This document shows, piece after piece, positions 18,704 to 21,608 of a stretch of 21,608 nucleotides of DNA; positions within the stretch are counted from its first letter, which is position 1; each line of letters begins with the position of its first letter. Made by a program: the position numbers and the translations under genes. The stretch is from Tubiluchus corallicola. Taxonomy: Eukaryota; Priapulida; Priapulimorpha; Priapulimorphida; Tubiluchidae. The stretch covers positions 32,501 through 54,108 of the forward strand of contig JAQGDQ010001223.1 in assembly GCA_030141605.1 (NCBI GenBank), in the 5' to 3' direction. The notes under the pieces are model-generated. The model saw only the letters and a program-made list of their open reading frames with translations, had not been told where the DNA came from and did not search any database.

Positions 18704-19259
18704 GTAAGTTTAAACACTTCTATCTGTGTAAAGTAAAAAGTGCAATCTTGACATCTGTTAGTGCTAGTTCTTTTCTAAGAATCACTCTGAGTTTGATTTT
18801 GTGGTACTGCAGCAGAGTAACTTCTTTTCTATGCATAAGTTACTCCTAACATGACAGTCCTTAAACATTCAGCTCCAGCATTAAAACATGCAAAGATTAT
18901 GAAAGATACAGGACACTACAGGTTTTCACAATAATACAGTCAACATTTAGAGAAACGTCATTGTTTCTCCCAAAATTATTGATCTGTTAAGCCACACGAC
19001 ACCCTACACACACCGTTAAGTAACAAGATTAGCATTTTTTCTAGTAATAATAATAGTTATTAGAATGTAGTAATTAAGTCAGCTACGATGATCTCTGACT
19101 AGGCAATTTTGTTGTACTTTAAAAACTTTTGTTAATTGTTTTGTTAATGTCGGTTGAGTTATTAATAATTAACAGTAATTGAACTGTAGAAGAATTTTGG
19201 GCCCTATCTTGGTGTGTTTTGTTTGTTGTGTTTTTTGTGGTTTGGTTTGTGTCCAGTTG
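18704..19259. other. Start of kinesin intron 5, no further exon seen
   Basis: From the exon 5 donor to the inner edge of the right arm, I found no stretch that continues the kinesin motor with usable splice sites and phase 0. The next exon must lie beyond the right arm. Confidence 0.5.
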
Positions 19260-21608
19260 CGTTTCAAGGATCTATTAAGTTGTTATAGCCGCACGATGTG
19301 AGTAATATTTACTTTATTATCTTAAATTATAATAATTAGATTATTATACATTTGTAAGCAGTGAAAAGCAGTCAAATTTATTATTTTCATTTTTTATATA
19401 TACAGAAATAAAGATTTCTGAGAACACCATATGCTATGAAGGAATTCTTTTGTGTTCCCGTCACAACAACGTTGTATTGAAACACGGATTTCATTATGAA
19501 CTCCTTCAGCTACTTTTCTGCAGAACAAAATCTGCACAACAAGTAATATGCAAGATCTTTGTAAGACCACTTTTTACTAGTGGTTCAAAAATCCTTCAAA
19601 CTCAATTTGAATTCGACTCGGATTCAAAATACCGAAATTCGGTTCGATTCGAATTTGCTTTCTGGTACAGAATGCTCACCCCTACCGACCGCATCATTAC
19701 ATGACGTCACATACGCACAACGTAAATCAGGGAAAGGGAATGCTTAAGTATGTCCCAAAAAAACTTTCAATGGAAAATTATATTACTTGACATTACGCTT
19801 ATCTGTTTACAAGACTTGTGTAACTAGAAAATTATCAATAACTTACAATGCTCGCACCACCTGGCAAAACTGCACTGTATCGCTATCCCAGCGTGCACCA
19901 CCGATTCACCGAAAAACACTCTATTGATCTTAATGACAATGTAAAGTAATTTAAACTTTTATTCAGTCAGCGAAGAGTGTGCTGCGAATGCGCTGAGTAT
20001 TTTTTTAAATTTGGAGCAATATTATCTAAACTTGTTTCAAACAACTTATCGTCAAAATGGCTGTGCTTAACGGTCTTCGCGGGAGATTAAATTTACAAGT
20101 TTGATACAGCGCCATTACTGCCAATGCAAGCCCTGTAAGCAATAAGACAGCAGGTAAGAGATACAAAACTGCAAGACGATTTTTAAGCTTTATGTGGTGA
20201 AGTGTTTTCTCGTGCCTTTAAAGCAAAACTGGACCAAACCTTGAACTGTAGGGCAAAATAATCTACTTCTCAAAATATTGAAAGGAAATTCCATTTCTTC
20301 AAAAGTGACTTACATCAAACAATTATAACCACACAAACACAATTTCACGTTCACACCACTAGTTTTTCACGGTTACATGCATTTCACCATTAACTAGTCA
20401 GAAGGGCACTAGCGCCTGAATTTCGGATACGCATTGCACAAAAAGCAGACGCTGTACGTCACTGTTCAGATGTGTTAGCTTGTGAAGACCTACACACATT
20501 CAACAGCTCATTTGAAATCAGAATTTTCATCTTAAAAAACTTGCCTAGTTTTAGTATAACACACTGAATGTCTTACAGTAGCACTGTACTTGAATTTTTT
20601 TCACAAACACGTTCAACTCGGTTATGGAACATCTTTGCTGTTGAAAATTATGTTAGTTTGTGACGTCATGAATAGTTGGACTCGTCCGCTGTTAATTAAG
20701 CTTTTAATCTATTATTTAATTATCAGAAACGCTTTTGCAGTTTTAACTGTGTTAAAATGTATAATTTTTGTTGGATTTGAAAATGGGGTAGTATATAAAA
20801 AATCGTCCTGCCTTCTTTAAACTTCATCTAATCTGACAAAACACCTGGCCGTAATCAATAAATCAATAACAACAGCAAAGATATGATTTACAGTCACTTT
20901 GAGGTGAATAACCGTGAGATTGTAAGTTGCAATTTGTAAAACTTCACAAGCAAAACGGCTAAATTCCTCCACGCCTTCGACTCACCGAGACTTGATCGTG
21001 ACCAGGAAACTCAATAACCGCCCTGTCATTCAACTTCTGTTCCTGGACGCTTAGCGGTCGCACCCTAAGTGAGAAATTAAAGTAAAACTAACATAAACAG
21101 GTTTAACTCAGTATAAAGTGAAAAATATCAATCAGGTTACAATTAACAAAGAGGGAGGTCAATCTTGAATACACGTATACTACGAATACTGCGGGCGAGG
21201 AAATAGGGGGAGAGCAGGTACCGAATTAAAGTTTGCCCACAATTATTAAACCTGTTAGCTTTTACAATCAAAGAATCAAACAACACAATCATTAACAAGT
21301 CACGAGGAAATATATTATAATAACTATACTAGCAGGTACAATCACAGAATCAAATAACATAATTATTATCAATACTGAAATACCACTGTACTAAAACACA
21401 GTGGAACAATTAGCCTGGCTAAATGTTCAAGGTAGACCTGTCTTATACAGCGTAAATACAGAAAACTAGAACACTATTAATGTAAAAGGTCATTCAGAAG
21501 AAATAACATAAATATTAAGAAATCATGAGCAATTATATTATGCAGCTATACTAAAACACAGCAGAACAATTAGCCTGGCTAGCCCACAGGTCTAAATGTT
21601 CAAGGTAG
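19260..21608 (-). repeat. Inverted duplication, right arm (runs off the window)
   Basis: It begins at CGTTTCAAGGATC, the reverse complement of the left arm's inner end, and continues to the last base, which pairs with about 14478. It contains an antisense exon 3 and part of the 173-bp array. For the kinesin transcript this arm is downstream of exon 5 and so lies in intron 5 if later exons are further right. Confidence 0.95.
20986..21064 (-). pseudogene. Antisense copy of kinesin exon 3
   Basis: Read on the minus strand this is the same 79-nt exon with intact acceptor (CTCACTTAG) and donor (GTGAGT). Only two bases differ from 15022-15100, both silent: GAA to GAG at Glu 94 and CCC to CCT at Pro 96. 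It cannot join the plus-strand kinesin mRNA. It is either a relic of the inverted duplication or an exon of a second, inverted kinesin gene to the right of the window. Confidence 0.85.

Noticed and set aside
19260-21608. LTR or foldback retroelement explaining the inverted arms
   Set aside because: The arms are inverted rather than direct and consist of kinesin intron plus exon 3, with no element coding region between them.

Overview
The window is nuclear DNA from an animal, most likely an invertebrate bilaterian; the lineage cannot be fixed from this sequence. Short coding exons with GT/AG splice sites lie in AT-rich introns full of minisatellites, small terminal-inverted-repeat (TIR) elements and a tRNA-like SINE. 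No bacterial operons, rRNA genes or complete transposase or reverse transcriptase genes were seen. All exon models were built by hand from reading frames, splice consensus and phase; no searches were run.

Layout. (1) 1-2240, plus strand: 3' part of a secreted or membrane leucine-rich-repeat (LRR) gene. It has an N-terminal hydrophobic segment, a Cys-rich region, LRRs, a +1 frame discontinuity at a UGA near 553, and an LRR C-terminal cap exon at 1832-1980. (2) 2431-4920: about 69 copies of a 36-bp minisatellite. (3) 5115-6021: an old TIR element split by a segment that carries a giant CT tract and what looks like a gene's terminal exon; a tRNA-like SINE follows. (4) 6380-8099, minus strand: the first two coding exons of gene B, an unrecognised Pro/Ser/Met-rich protein. 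Its first coding intron is almost entirely a 26-bp array of about 49 units. (5) 8136-8796: a hAT-like non-autonomous element. (6) 10286-10575, minus strand: gene C, a predicted two-exon 61-residue protein. (7) 11686-18703, plus strand: the first five coding exons of a kinesin that most resembles KIF12, head to head with gene C. The exons join in phase into 173 codons ending after the P-loop GQTGSGKT; the rest of the motor lies outside the window. (8) 14478-16833 and 19260-21608: two arms of an inverted duplication of at least 2.35 kb, with kinesin exons 4 and 5 in the 2.4-kb spacer. The right arm carries an antisense copy of exon 3 and runs off the window.

The most interesting point is the inverted duplication around exons 4 and 5. 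If the assembly is right, the kinesin pre-mRNA can fold into a kilobase-scale hairpin around these two exons. That geometry favours back-splicing and exon skipping. The two exons total 213 nt, start and end in phase 0, and hold no in-frame stop, so a circle of them would have an endless reading frame. Two other observations stand out: intronic tandem arrays whose units mimic splice sites in the sense direction of the host gene, and the LRR frame change at a UGA.
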